Both the position numbers and the translations under genes were made by a program. From Phytomonas francai (lineage: Eukaryota > Euglenozoa > Kinetoplastea > Trypanosomatida > Trypanosomatidae), in NCBI GenBank assembly GCA_001766655.1, contig MJCC01000003.1, positions 1,130,480-1,194,479 of the forward strand: a DNA stretch of 64,000 nt. Direction: 5' to 3'. Below are positions 9,511 to 19,118 of this stretch, one piece after another. Every line of letters starts with the position of its first letter. Within the stretch, counting starts at the first letter, position 1. A model generated the notes under the pieces. It was not told where the DNA came from. It was given only the letters and a program-made list of their open reading frames with translations, and ran no database searches.

Positions 9511-12500
9511 ATGAAATTAGGTGCGAATAGTTCAGAACAAGCTTCAGAATGGCGTCAACATTCACAGAAAGTTCTCGGAAGGGCCCCGATTTCTCTGCGT
9601 GCAGATCCATTCAAAGGTGTCTTCCCTTCAACTTCACACAACGCACACATTCTCCATACTGCTACACATAATGATACGGATACTACTAATACCACTAATA
9701 ACACCCCTAATCCCTCGTTTACGCCCGTGATTAGCGCTTACAAGGGAACGATCGCGCGCATTCGCTGTATCTCGGACGCCTGGGTAGATCAAAAATATAC
9801 CTTGCTAAGGAAGCTTATCGGGGACTGGGGCGACCTTTTTGATCCCTCGATTCCGCACACGATGATGTACTTCATCGGGTTCGGCGGCGTTGAGGTGTTC
9901 GTCCGGATTTTGTGCGAGCCCCCCCGCATCTTTGAGCAGAGTAACCAATACCACTATCCCCGCAGTGAGCTCGCGCAGACTCTGGTGATGGTTTTGAAGG
10001 TCCTGACGGAGGTCCTGCTCTGCCATAGCGAGCTCAGCTGGGTCTTGTACGATCGCTTTCCCGGCGTTTTCTTTCGCTTGCTCGAGCTGATTGGCATTCC
10101 CTCACTTCGTCAGGCGTCCACGCCACTGTTGGAGCATCTCATTTCCAATCTTGGACCGATTTTCGAGATCGCGCGGACCCCGCTTTTCATCAAACTGCTC
10201 CGCTCCGAGGATGAGGGCGTCCTCGCGAGCGTTTATCGCATTGTGGCCTTGTTGGTTGTTCCTTTCTTCGCCTTAAGACATTCCCCGTTGACCTCTCGGC
10301 ATATTATTCACCCTGAGTCGATGCTTCCGCTAAAGCGAGTGCAGAGAGTGATTGATAGCAATGTCCTTTGGTTGCTCGCACAGCCGAACGTGATGGATCA
10401 GATGATTAGGCTTTGTGAGCTGCGCGCGGATGAGATTTACATCTCAAATAGCCCCTATATCACCCTGTTGAATTCTTTTATGTTGGATACGATGAGCAAT
10501 TCCCTCGAGCAGGCCAACCCACTTCTTACGACGGGAGAAAGTTTGCTCATCAACAGTATTGAAGTGGGATTTTTTGAGGCAGAGGAGCAGGAGCAAGAGG
10601 CAAGAGTGGAGGAAAACAACGGGGTAACCTCGCTGGAGCGCATGCTGACGACGTTGTCGAACATAGGCCCTCTATCCACTATCATCTCAAACACAGCGGA
10701 GGATGCAAACGATCCTGACAACGTTGCTGAGAATGTCAGTGCTATTTTTAACAGGAGGATGATGGGCTTGTTTCAACAATCCATCGATGAAGCGATGGAA
10801 TCCTCAATGTCGAAGGATGCTTCAAAGGTGGATTTTAGTTGGTTTTTAGGTGTCGGTGATGTCCGTCAGCGCTGGCGTCTCCAGGATCTTATACTGACAG
10901 AGGAGGAGGATGATACGCGGCCGCTGCTTTATTGCGGCAGCAGCGATTCCAATATCGTTAGGCAATTTAAATTAGAGAATCAGGCGGTAATTAATTGGCT
11001 CGCCGCCAAACCTTCCCTGACGCGGGGAGCAAGTGAATATTTGAGGCAGTTGACGTTGCGTAGCGTGGTGGAATCACAGAGCGAGATCCTATTCGTTCTG
11101 AATGTCATGCTCTCGACGTTTTATTTTAGTGGTGCATGGATGAAAATGAAGGCTTGTCGTTGGATCCCCCGCGCAAATCGGATCTACGACGCCGTGTTCT
11201 TCATAAATGTCGATGAACCCCCCTTAGAAAATCCTTCTCAGCACGTTGAATTACCCGTTTGGGTACACAGATTACCGCGTTTTCAGACACCTCCTCCCCC
11301 CTCCGACGAGCCGGATAAAGGAGAGGGGGCTAAAAAGGATCAGAGCGAGGATTGGGAGACGTGCATGAACTCGAGTTGCTCTTCGTATTCCTCAACACGC
11401 TCCGTGGCGTATCCCTCTCATTGGAGGCTTCGGCCTTTTGAAGAGCTTCTTGGCCCTGGCTGGAGCACATACATGAAGGACTTCAGTTCGAGCATGCTCC
11501 GCGATCGGGACGACCTCGTTGAGGATAAACATCACTACCAGCATGTGGAAAACACAATGCGGAAGCTGGAGTTTATTCACTGCGTTCACGAATTTTGGAA
11601 TACGCAGGATCGCCATGAATGCGAGCTTTTACACAGCGAAGACATTCCACAACATGCAAAATCCATTGTAGATAAGATGGCGCGTAGTTTAGAATCTGGT
11701 AATGAGGAAACTTGTGTGGAGGAGGCCCTTTCGTATGCCTTGGAAGGCTATCTGCGATGCTTTTCCTTTCCGTATAGGGTAAACCGAAATGTGCCAGATT
11801 GCCCTCAAACCATACTCGGCGAGATCCTTTTGCCTTCGATTTTTCAGTACCGCATCTACAACGCTACCCGCCTTCCAGGTTTGATGAGCTCATTAAAACC
11901 GCTTAAGCGATTCGAGGCGATTTTCACCTTAACGGCAGAGCTCGTGCGCTATCACTTTCCTAATCTCTATCTCTTGGTAGAGTACATGTGCGGGAAAGTT
12001 TCGCTTACTCATCTAAACGATCCGAAAGCAACCCGTAGGTCTGCACATGTCATTTTCCGTCCTTCAAATAGTAATGTCAGCAATGACAATAATGACAGTG
12101 AGAGCGAAAATGGCAATCATCACTATCATAGAACGGTGGATAAGATTATCGAAAGCCCCCCGCTGGAGAGACAGGAGTTCGAGCCATTTGGTTGCGTTCT
12201 TCTCAACCGTCTATTTCGTTTTGGCTGTGAGGCGAATCTTTTTATTCGCGCGATTGCGCTCTCTATTACGCCTGGATTACGTTCCTCACAAAACTACATC
12301 GCGAGGGCTTTTCCTAATATGAAGGATACGCAGCCCGCAGTAATACCGGTTAGCGCTTACAACCATGTGGGCGATCTTCTTACAGGTTATCCGATGCGTT
12401 TGGCGTATATTCGCAAGGTTTCTCGAAAGTATGTTCTATCAATTAATAAAGCTTTATTGGAAATGAAATCAATTTCGTCTTTCTCGTTCCCTATGTTGAA

Positions 12501-13404
12501 AGTGGAGGCAAATCTCTGCGGTGAGGGGAGTAACCCTACTTCCATTTCGGATTTACTTGTTTCTCTGCTTGACGAGCTTGTCAACGCGCCGCATCGTTTC
12601 TCGCTAAAAGAACGCCCCTTTCCGAATTTGTTTAGCGAAGATGATCGTCGTTTTCTCCGTGGCGAGGATCTTTATAATACTGATGAACATAAATCGGGGA
12701 CGCATAAGAAGGCGCCTTTTATTTTTGGTCCGCCGCCGTGCTGGAGTCTGCCATTATTTTCAAACGATACTTGGTCTGACTCGGAGGGAGTAAATGCGCT
12801 CGGGCCGTTGAATTATTGTCTATTAGCTGAGACGCATAAGCTCGTTTTCAGCATTATCTCTCCTCTTAACGCGGAGCTAATGATGAATACGAGCCGATTA
12901 TGCGCAATCACTACCGTGCTCGTGCTGTTTCTTCGTCAGGCCCACCTCCAATGCCGTCTTTCCGCCATTGATGATATCCTAGAACGTCTCAAACCCCTGG
13001 CCGAACGTGGATATCGTAAATGGCAGCGAAAAGTACGGTGGGAAAGGGCTCAGCGAGGCGAATCACCAAAGGTTTCGTTGGAAAGTGGAGAAAAGGCTCT
13101 TCCGCTTTGTGCAGAATGCGCAAGAACAAAATCTCGGGGAGGAGGAGGCCGTTGCTCCACGTTTCTAACATTTGGCGAGTGCTTTCCCCCGAACAAGGCG
13201 CGACTTTATTATTTAAGATGTGGGGGGTGTTTTTATCGTAATTTCTTCCGGTTGCTTTGCATGTGGACAGGGCATTACGCGGCGTGCCAGAAGTACCTCG
13301 AGACCTTATATTTTTCTACTGAAGTGGCGTTTGCGGAGTATAAAACGGTTCTTCTTTACTTATTGAGAGTACTGCCGAACTATTTCTTACCGTCAATGAA
13401 TTAG
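9511..13404 (+). CDS. TRPC4AP/TRUSS-like protein (DUF3689 family)
   Basis: The first ATG gives 1297 residues; an upstream TTG in frame is not a credible start. The protein is alpha-helical throughout. Three segments align by eye with vertebrate TRPC4AP: an FGGVEVFVRIL-type segment near residue 125, a segment near residues 520-570 around LFVLNVML followed by an IPRANRIYDAVFF-like stretch, and the C-terminal block NFFRLLCMWTGHY (about 1245-1290). TRPC4AP is a substrate receptor of the CUL4-DDB1 ubiquitin ligase in animals, so a ubiquitin-ligase adaptor role is the best inference here. It is longer than the roughly 800-residue animal protein because of acidic and Ser-rich inserts (for example about 355-410 and 590-640). 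Confidence 0.75.
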   Translation: MKLGANSSEQASEWRQHSQKVLGRAPISLRADPFKGVFPSTSHNAHILHTATHNDTDTTNTTNNTPNPSFTPVISAYKGTIARIRCISDAWVDQKYTLLRKLIGDWGDLFDPSIPHTMMYFIGFGGVEVFVRILCEPPRIFEQSNQYHYPRSELAQTLVMVLKVLTEVLLCHSELSWVLYDRFPGVFFRLLELIGIPSLRQASTPLLEHLISNLGPIFEIARTPLFIKLLRSEDEGVLASVYRIVALLVVPFFALRHSPLTSRHIIHPESMLPLKRVQRVIDSNVLWLLAQPNVMDQMIRLCELRADEIYISNSPYITLLNSFMLDTMSNSLEQANPLLTTGESLLINSIEVGFFEAEEQEQEARVEENNGVTSLERMLTTLSNIGPLSTIISNTAEDANDPDNVAENVSAIFNRRMMGLFQQSIDEAMESSMSKDASKVDFSWFLGVGDVRQRWRLQDLILTEEEDDTRPLLYCGSSDSNIVRQFKLENQAVINWLAAKPSLTRGASEYLRQLTLRSVVESQSEILFVLNVMLSTFYFSGAWMKMKACRWIPRANRIYDAVFFINVDEPPLENPSQHVELPVWVHRLPRFQTPPPPSDEPDKGEGAKKDQSEDWETCMNSSCSSYSSTRSVAYPSHWRLRPFEELLGPGWSTYMKDFSSSMLRDRDDLVEDKHHYQHVENTMRKLEFIHCVHEFWNTQDRHECELLHSEDIPQHAKSIVDKMARSLESGNEETCVEEALSYALEGYLRCFSFPYRVNRNVPDCPQTILGEILLPSIFQYRIYNATRLPGLMSSLKPLKRFEAIFTLTAELVRYHFPNLYLLVEYMCGKVSLTHLNDPKATRRSAHVIFRPSNSNVSNDNNDSESENGNHHYHRTVDKIIESPPLERQEFEPFGCVLLNRLFRFGCEANLFIRAIALSITPGLRSSQNYIARAFPNMKDTQPAVIPVSAYNHVGDLLTGYPMRLAYIRKVSRKYVLSINKALLEMKSISSFSFPMLKVEANLCGEGSNPTSISDLLVSLLDELVNAPHRFSLKERPFPNLFSEDDRRFLRGEDLYNTDEHKSGTHKKAPFIFGPPPCWSLPLFSNDTWSDSEGVNALGPLNYCLLAETHKLVFSIISPLNAELMMNTSRLCAITTVLVLFLRQAHLQCRLSAIDDILERLKPLAERGYRKWQRKVRWERAQRGESPKVSLESGEKALPLCAECARTKSRGGGGRCSTFLTFGECFPPNKARLYYLRCGGCFYRNFFRLLCMWTGHYAACQKYLETLYFSTEVAFAEYKTVLLYLLRVLPNYFLPSMN

Positions 13405-14169
13405 AAATGGGGAAGAAATTAGCGTGTAGGAAGGAGAACCTAAGGGTGAAGGGAGGAAATATGTGTGGGGGGATTATTATCTATCTAACGACAAACTTGA
13501 TGCCATGAAAAGGCTTGGCTTGATTTGTTTTGTTATGCGTGTGCATCCACACATGCTTTGAAATGGAAAAGGATGTGCCTTTTATTTTTTCCCCTTTCCC
13601 TTTCATTTGTAAACTAATATTAAGTTTGTGAAAGACTTCCTTCTCCTTTCCCCTCTTTTCCTCAACAGGGAAGAATTCCCCACTGCTTCTTAGTGGCATG
13701 TTTCTTATCTATCAATCAATTTATATCTATATCTATCTATCATTTTTACCTTTTTGTTGAACACAAATGAAAATGATATCCACCACGATTGTAAATCTCA
13801 TTGTACGAGTTTTCCCCGATTCAACTTTCCATGAAAACCTCAAACACAGGTTTTTTACCTGTAGACATGGGTGAAAACACGACTTTTTCGCTTTTCATTG
13901 TTCATGAGCACCGTTAAGAGCGTTGAAAAGGGCGCTCGAAGAACGACTTGGGCTGTGTTTAGGATCATTCCACCCCCCCTCTCCCCCCATAGAGACCCAA
14001 CCTCGACCTCATGCTTTTATTATCTCTCTCTCTACCCCCCCCCACCCACCCCCTTCGCTTCCTTGCTTTAGCAATTCACACCTCAAGTCTTGAAGCCTAA
14101 CCGCGTATTGTGCGCTATACCGAGTCATCCCTTGTGTTGCTTTGTTGCACTCATCCCTCTTCTTGCTCG

Positions 14170-14264
14170 NNNNNNNNNNNNNNNNNNNNNNNNNNNNNNN
14201 NNNNNNNNNNNNNNNNNNNNNNNNNNNNNNNNNNNNNNNNNNNNNNNNNNNNNNNNNNNNNNNN
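14170..14264. other. Assembly gap (95 N)
   Basis: A run of N between C-rich flanks. Long poly-C is hard to sequence, so the gap is probably technical. It may hide splice signals of the RpiB gene or a longer N-terminus. Confidence 0.99.
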
Positions 14265-14278
14265 CCCCCCCCCCCCAG
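14265..14278 (+). promoter_or_regulatory. Poly-C tract with CAG acceptor two bases before RpiB start
   Basis: Twelve C residues are followed by cag and then cg before the ATG. If used as a spliced-leader acceptor it would leave a two-base native 5' UTR. A pure C tract is an unusual pyrimidine tract compared with the T-rich ones elsewhere in the window. Confidence 0.35.
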
Positions 14279-14280
14279 CG

Positions 14281-14748
14281 ATGGAGCGGAAGGTGGTGTA
14301 CGCGATGGACCACGTGGCCTACGCGGCGCGGGAGCAGGTCGCCTCGGCGATCCGCGCGGCCGGGGCGGACCTGGCGCCGGTCTACGCCGGCCCCCCCAGC
14401 GGCGACCCCGTCGACTACCCCGACTACGCCGCGGGGGTGGCCGCCGCGGTGGGACGCGGGGAGGCCGCGCGCGGGGTGCTGCTCTGCGGCACCGGCATCG
14501 GCATGAGCATCGCGGCCAACAAGGCGCCCGGGGTCCGGGCCGCGCTCTGCCACGACGTCACGACCGCCCGGCTCGCGCGCGAGCACAACGACGCGAACGT
14601 GCTCTGCCTCGGCCACGCCGTCCTCGGGGCGGCGGTGGTGCGGGAGGTCATCACGACCTTCCTCCGGACGCCCTTCTCCGGCGAGCCCAGGCACCAGGCG
14701 CGCATCGACAAGCTCAACGCCCTCGACCACGCGGGCTCGGGCGGTTAG
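14281..14748 (+). CDS. rpiB: Ribose-5-phosphate isomerase B
   Basis: 155 residues, the usual length for the RpiB/LacAB family. This enzyme interconverts ribose 5-phosphate and ribulose 5-phosphate in the non-oxidative pentose phosphate pathway. The substrate-binding Asp-His pair is D10-H11. The catalytic cysteine is C69 in a CGTGIGMSIAANK block, and H102 sits in the REHNDANVLCLG block. These positions match those I recall for the trypanosomatid enzymes, and kinetoplastids are known to use the bacterial-type B enzyme, absent from animals. The gene is extremely GC-rich compared with its flanks. The start is the first ATG after the poly-C and CAG; an extension into the gap cannot be excluded. 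Confidence 0.93.
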   Translation: MERKVVYAMDHVAYAAREQVASAIRAAGADLAPVYAGPPSGDPVDYPDYAAGVAAAVGRGEAARGVLLCGTGIGMSIAANKAPGVRAALCHDVTTARLAREHNDANVLCLGHAVLGAAVVREVITTFLRTPFSGEPRHQARIDKLNALDHAGSGG

Positions 14749-15631
14749 GAAGAGCGGTGGGGGAAAGCGGATCGGCAGGCGGCGGAGGGCGGAATTCGGT
14801 TTCGAGACCCGGAAGAAGGGGCCTCGCGCGGGGTCGCCAGATCGAGGCCCTGCGACGCACGTAAGGAGGGACAGGTTAGAGGTCACCCACAAACGAGCGT
14901 GAGCATGCAAACGGAGGCGTAACGCCAATGCTTTCAAAGCAACAACAAAAACGAAGGGATCAGGGAGAATCGATGCACCAATATCGTTTTTTTTTTTTGC
15001 TTTTCGGAATCCATCGGGCATTCCTTCTTTCAAGCGTTCCCATACCCTCCTTCTTTCTTCTATTTCTATTTTGACGTCTCGACTCTACATACACCTATAT
15101 CGCAACACCAATATTCGCTTTTGCCCTGTGCAGTGATTTCCTATATTATTTGTGATGATTTTTGGACTAAAGTAGGAAAACATGATTGAATTGGTATAAG
15201 GAAGTTTTTTTCCATCTTTTACATTTTTCTTTTCGAGGGCGTTCCGTACAATGGATGAAATAAAGGGACTATGCGCCTGGGCCCATAAAATTCGTTAAAC
15301 TCTATTAAAATTTTTATATCTTCAAGAAACACTTGTTAGGACGGCATTTGATGAAATATCCACTTCAAACCAATATTCACAAAGAGAAAAGTTATTTTTT
15401 CCCTTTTTGAAATACCATACTTTTTTTTTTTACTCTTCTCTTTTTATTTAAGTGAAGGACAAAAAAAAGTAAAAGGGTGGGCGTTAATTTTGTCATTCCA
15501 GCGGACTAGGCTACGCCCTTCTTTATATAAGTCGGGTAAACTACAACTTCTTTAAATAAAATAATATTGAGCATATGTATATATATATATCTTTTGGATT
15601 CCATTTCTTTTCGCGCAAGAACACCAAACAT
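14749..15631 (+). promoter_or_regulatory. Intergenic region, RpiB to EF-G2
   Basis: The first 130 bp keep the high GC of the RpiB block, then the composition drops to AT-rich. A strong pyrimidine tract at 15420-15450 ends in the AG at 15451-15452. A second possible AG is at 15620, 12 bases before the preferred start at 15632. Confidence 0.45.
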
Positions 15632-18307
15632 ATGATTACTAGAGCCCTTTCCGTACACTACCCCGCCATACGATGCGTTTTGCGTTCTTTCTGCCATTCT
15701 ACCCCCGTTTTTTTCATGGAGGGGGATAAGTTTAGCGCCCAACGAGGGCTTGTGCGGTCACCTTCCACCTCTTCGCCGTCCTCTGCACTATCTTCCTCGT
15801 ATTCTTCGTCTCCTTCATCAGTGGAGGCGATGGAGAAGGCGATTCCGCGGATGCGCAATATCGGCATCGTCGCCCACATCGACGCCGGCAAGACGACGAC
15901 GACTGAGCGGATGCTCTTCCACGCCGGGCTGATTAAGCGTGCTGGGGACGTCGACAGCGGTACCACCACAACGGATTTCATGAAGGAGGAGATCGATCGC
16001 GGGATCACGATTCAATCCGCCGCCGTTTCCTTCGCCTGGAAGGACGCTTTAATCCATTTAATCGACACCCCTGGGCACGTCGATTTTACTGTGGAGGTTG
16101 AGCGGGCTCTACGGGTGGTGGACGGCGCTGTGGCGCTTTTTGACGCATCGGTAGGCGTTCAGGCGCAGAATTACACTGTTTTTCGTCAGAGTCGTAAATT
16201 CAAGACACCGATGATCGCTTTTTTGAATAAAATGGATAAAATGAACGCGGATTATGAGATGGCGGTGAAATCGATACGCGAGAAACTAAAGGTGGAGCCG
16301 ATTTTACTGCAGCTCCCGCTTCACGCGGAGGACGGCGCGTTTGAGGGGGTTGCCGATCTCGTGGAGATGAAAACCTATCGTTTTAACGGCAGCCGCGATG
16401 CTGGAAAAAATATGGAGGTGAGGGAGTTTAAAAGCACCGATTCTTCCTCGACATCCGCTTCTGAGGAACACGCGCACGTCGTGGAGGCTTGCAAGGAGGC
16501 TCGACATCAGCTGATCACGCAGCTTACCGGTTTAGACGACGCGCTCTCCCTCCGGCTAATCGAGGAGCTCGACGTTACCGACGGCGATGAGGCACAGGCG
16601 GAGTCCCGGCTTTCCAATGAGGATCTCCGCAGCGCGATCCGACGTGTTCTTCTCGCTCAGCAGCACCCCCCCCCGAACCATCCTCATAGGGATTCCTCCT
16701 CTTCGGCTTCGGTGATGCCCATTCTTTTCGGGGCCTCTCGCCGGGATCAGGGCGTCCAGCCTTTGCTGGATGCCATCCTGTACTACCTGCCCTCCCCGCG
16801 GGATCGTCGGCTGCTGGGGTTCACCCGTGCGGGGCTCCCGGTCCCCCTCCAGCCGGCCACCGCGCACGCCTCCTCCCCGACCATCCTCCTCGCGTTTAAA
16901 GTCGTCCACGGGGTGGAGTCCGGGAAAGGGGAGCGGCGGCCTCTGGTTTTTATTCGCGTTTACAGCGGCTGCGTTCGGCCGCGGACGGAGCTCGCGAACC
17001 ACACGCGCGGGGGCCGCGAGAAGGTCGAGCGGCTCTACGTCATGCGCGGCGATGCGCGGGTGGAGGTGCCGTATTTGTGTGCGGGGGAGATCGGGGTCGC
17101 TTTTTTGCCCAACACCCACACCGGCGATACCCTTTTTGCCCCTTCCACGCAGCTCCACCTCCACCCCCGCGGGCCCGCGAACCCCGCGGGGGAGGAGGAG
17201 GTCTACACGCTGGAGGGGATCGAGGCCCCGCCCCCGGTCCTTTCTTACTCGATCGAAGCCGCCACCAAGGCCCAGATTCCCCTCCTCGAGCAGGCGCTGA
17301 AGGAGTTCGCGCGCGAGGATCCGAGTTTGCAGGTCGGGCGGAGCGATTTTGGCAACCTCGTCGTCCGCGGGATGGGCGAGCTCCACCTCGAGATCCTTCT
17401 CTCGCGCCTGGGCAGCGAACATCAACTGCGGTGCCGTCTACTCCGCGCGATGGTGGAGTACCGCGAGGGGATCCGGGAAAGGCGGCGGGCGGAGCGGTTC
17501 GTTGGGAGGGCAAACGGCCAGCCCTATATCGAGTGCTCGCTCGAATTGCTGCCCTTATACGATGCGGAAGAGGATTCTGGTCAGGGTAGTGGTGGTGCTT
17601 TACGCATCCCCGCCAGCGCAACCCCGCGGTTTCGCATGGATGAGGACTTTGCGGATACGTTTCGCGCGGCCTTCACCACCGCATCCCGGGGAGGGGAGGG
17701 GTTTTCGGAAACCAACCCTCATGGTAATGAACCTAATCACAAAAGGGATGAGAATCATTCAAGGAAAGGCTCTCGTGTGAACGACGCGCGTGGCTTACAG
17801 TTGGAGATGCTGATGGTGGAGCGGTGTTTTCGTGCGGCGGTGGGGGATTGCGGGCGTCTCGGCCCCCTCGCCGGGGTCCCTCTCCACGGCATCGAGGTGG
17901 TGTTAACCGCCCTTCGTAAAGTGGGTGGGACGGTGTCATTTCAGGAAAGACACCTCACCGAGGCCGCCCGCGCGGCGGTTTTAAGCTTATTCACCTCCAT
18001 CCCCAAATCGGATCTGGTTATTTTGGAGCCGATGATTGAGTTGGAGATTCACCTGTCGGAGGCGAGCTATATGGGGAGTTTGGTGAGCTCTCTAAACGAG
18101 CATCGCGCAATAACCGTGGATGTGCAGGGGGATGGCTGCTCCGTGAAGGCGATCATCGCCTTGCGGAATATCATGCAGTATACGATGAAGCTTCGGAAAG
18201 TCGTCAAAGGCCATGCGAGCCTTCTCACAAAGTTGGATCATTACAGAATAGTTGAAGAAAAGTCCGTGGTAACGCGTATTTTGAAGAATCTTGGGATTAG
18301 CGAGTAG
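15632..18307 (+). CDS. Mitochondrial elongation factor G2 / ribosome-releasing factor 2
   Basis: An 891-residue translational GTPase. G1 ([12 protein letters not shown]) is at about residues 81-92, the switch region [10 protein letters not shown] follows, DTPGHVD begins near 145 and NKMD is near 199. Domains II to V follow, with insertions that make it longer than the 780-residue human protein. The [11 protein letters not shown] sequence before the switch matches the GFM2/EF-G2 branch better than EF-G1, so it probably splits ribosomes after termination rather than translocating. The N-terminus from 15632 is Arg/Ser/His-containing and lacks acidic residues, fitting a mitochondrial presequence. 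An upstream in-frame ATG at 15575 would add 19 hydrophobic and basic residues; I prefer 15632 because an AG lies shortly before it. Confidence 0.88.
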   Translation: MITRALSVHYPAIRCVLRSFCHSTPVFFMEGDKFSAQRGLVRSPSTSSPSSALSSSYSSSPSSVEAMEKAIPRMRNIGIVAHIDAGKTTTTERMLFHAGLIKRAGDVDSGTTTTDFMKEEIDRGITIQSAAVSFAWKDALIHLIDTPGHVDFTVEVERALRVVDGAVALFDASVGVQAQNYTVFRQSRKFKTPMIAFLNKMDKMNADYEMAVKSIREKLKVEPILLQLPLHAEDGAFEGVADLVEMKTYRFNGSRDAGKNMEVREFKSTDSSSTSASEEHAHVVEACKEARHQLITQLTGLDDALSLRLIEELDVTDGDEAQAESRLSNEDLRSAIRRVLLAQQHPPPNHPHRDSSSSASVMPILFGASRRDQGVQPLLDAILYYLPSPRDRRLLGFTRAGLPVPLQPATAHASSPTILLAFKVVHGVESGKGERRPLVFIRVYSGCVRPRTELANHTRGGREKVERLYVMRGDARVEVPYLCAGEIGVAFLPNTHTGDTLFAPSTQLHLHPRGPANPAGEEEVYTLEGIEAPPPVLSYSIEAATKAQIPLLEQALKEFAREDPSLQVGRSDFGNLVVRGMGELHLEILLSRLGSEHQLRCRLLRAMVEYREGIRERRRAERFVGRANGQPYIECSLELLPLYDAEEDSGQGSGGALRIPASATPRFRMDEDFADTFRAAFTTASRGGEGFSETNPHGNEPNHKRDENHSRKGSRVNDARGLQLEMLMVERCFRAAVGDCGRLGPLAGVPLHGIEVVLTALRKVGGTVSFQERHLTEAARAAVLSLFTSIPKSDLVILEPMIELEIHLSEASYMGSLVSSLNEHRAITVDVQGDGCSVKAIIALRNIMQYTMKLRKVVKGHASLLTKLDHYRIVEEKSVVTRILKNLGISE

Positions 18308-19037
18308 TTCTGGTCGCCGTTTTCACCTTTTTCTTTTTCCCTTTTTTTTTAGTGTATCGAGTTGAGCAAAAGGAAAAGGAGAGATAGGGTAGGGGGGAGC
18401 TGAAAACAACGGACACCGTTTCATTGTCGAGGTGACGAAAGGAAAACCCCAAACAGCACATACAACGTTATTGTGGAATATCGATTTTTATCCCGAGACT
18501 GCTACACACTTTGCTGTGGCTATTCTTGTGATTTGCCAATACCAGAGGCCAAGTCTATTATTATTCCTTCCCCTCCCCCTCCTCCCCAAAAAATAATTGC
18601 TAAGACTAGTATCTTTTTTTTTTTGAATTGAATGTGTGCTTGAGATATGGTTGCGTTGCACTTCATTTCTCATCTCTCTTGTATTTCTTACATCATTTTC
18701 GCTAGCATTAGTGTTTTAAATTTATAGCTTTTTTTGACTGTTCGTTTCCTTTAGAATGTAATAGTCCTTATTCACATACAGGTAATTAGGCTATTCCACA
18801 CGAAAGAGGACTATTTTTTTTTTAGTTTGAATTGTACTGCATTTATAAATAAATAAAGGGGGAAAATAGCCCATAATATTCAATATATAAAAAAGCTAAG
18901 TTGAATCCCATCACAACGCTGACGCGCGTACCTTCGCTTTATTATTATTATTAGTCTCACTCGGGCTGTATTTTGCGTTTACTTAAAAACAAAAAAATTG
19001 GTTGTTTGAGTGCGTGGGGAGACACGAACAGACTTTG

Positions 19038-19072
<35 letters not shown>

Positions 19073-19118
19073 TTGGGGGGGTACCATTGACGATACGAAG
19101 CGGTAAGTCGTTTCAACG
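18308..19118 (+). promoter_or_regulatory. Intergenic region, EF-G2 to CorA-like gene
   Basis: 811 bp of AT-rich DNA with many T runs. A (TA)n repeat at 19039-19069 is followed by T6 and G7 tracts, then short GC-richer sequence to the ATG. The nearest AG candidates are at 19099-19100 and 19106-19107. No gene is recognised. Confidence 0.4.
19039..19081. repeat. (TA)n microsatellite plus T and G runs
   Basis: About 15 TA units followed directly by T6 and G7, lying 40 bases before the CorA-like start codon. Simple repeat, likely length-variable. Confidence 0.95.

Larger units (their letters stand above)
13405..14280 (+). promoter_or_regulatory. Intergenic region with C-rich tracts and assembly gap
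   Basis: AT-rich sequence passes into a C-rich stretch from about 13970, then a 95-base gap, then a run of 12 C ending in CAG two bases before the RpiB ATG. A small stem-loop (6-bp arms at 13846-13851 and 13857-13862) lies in the upstream half. No gene is seen. Confidence 0.5.

Noticed and set aside
14125..15033. 302-codon minus-strand ORF through the N gap
   Set aside because: It is read across undetermined bases and opposite RpiB; there is no support apart from openness.
15575..15631. Upstream ATG adding 19 residues to EF-G2
   Set aside because: Not excluded, but the added residues come from a TA-rich leader and an AG lies between the two ATGs.
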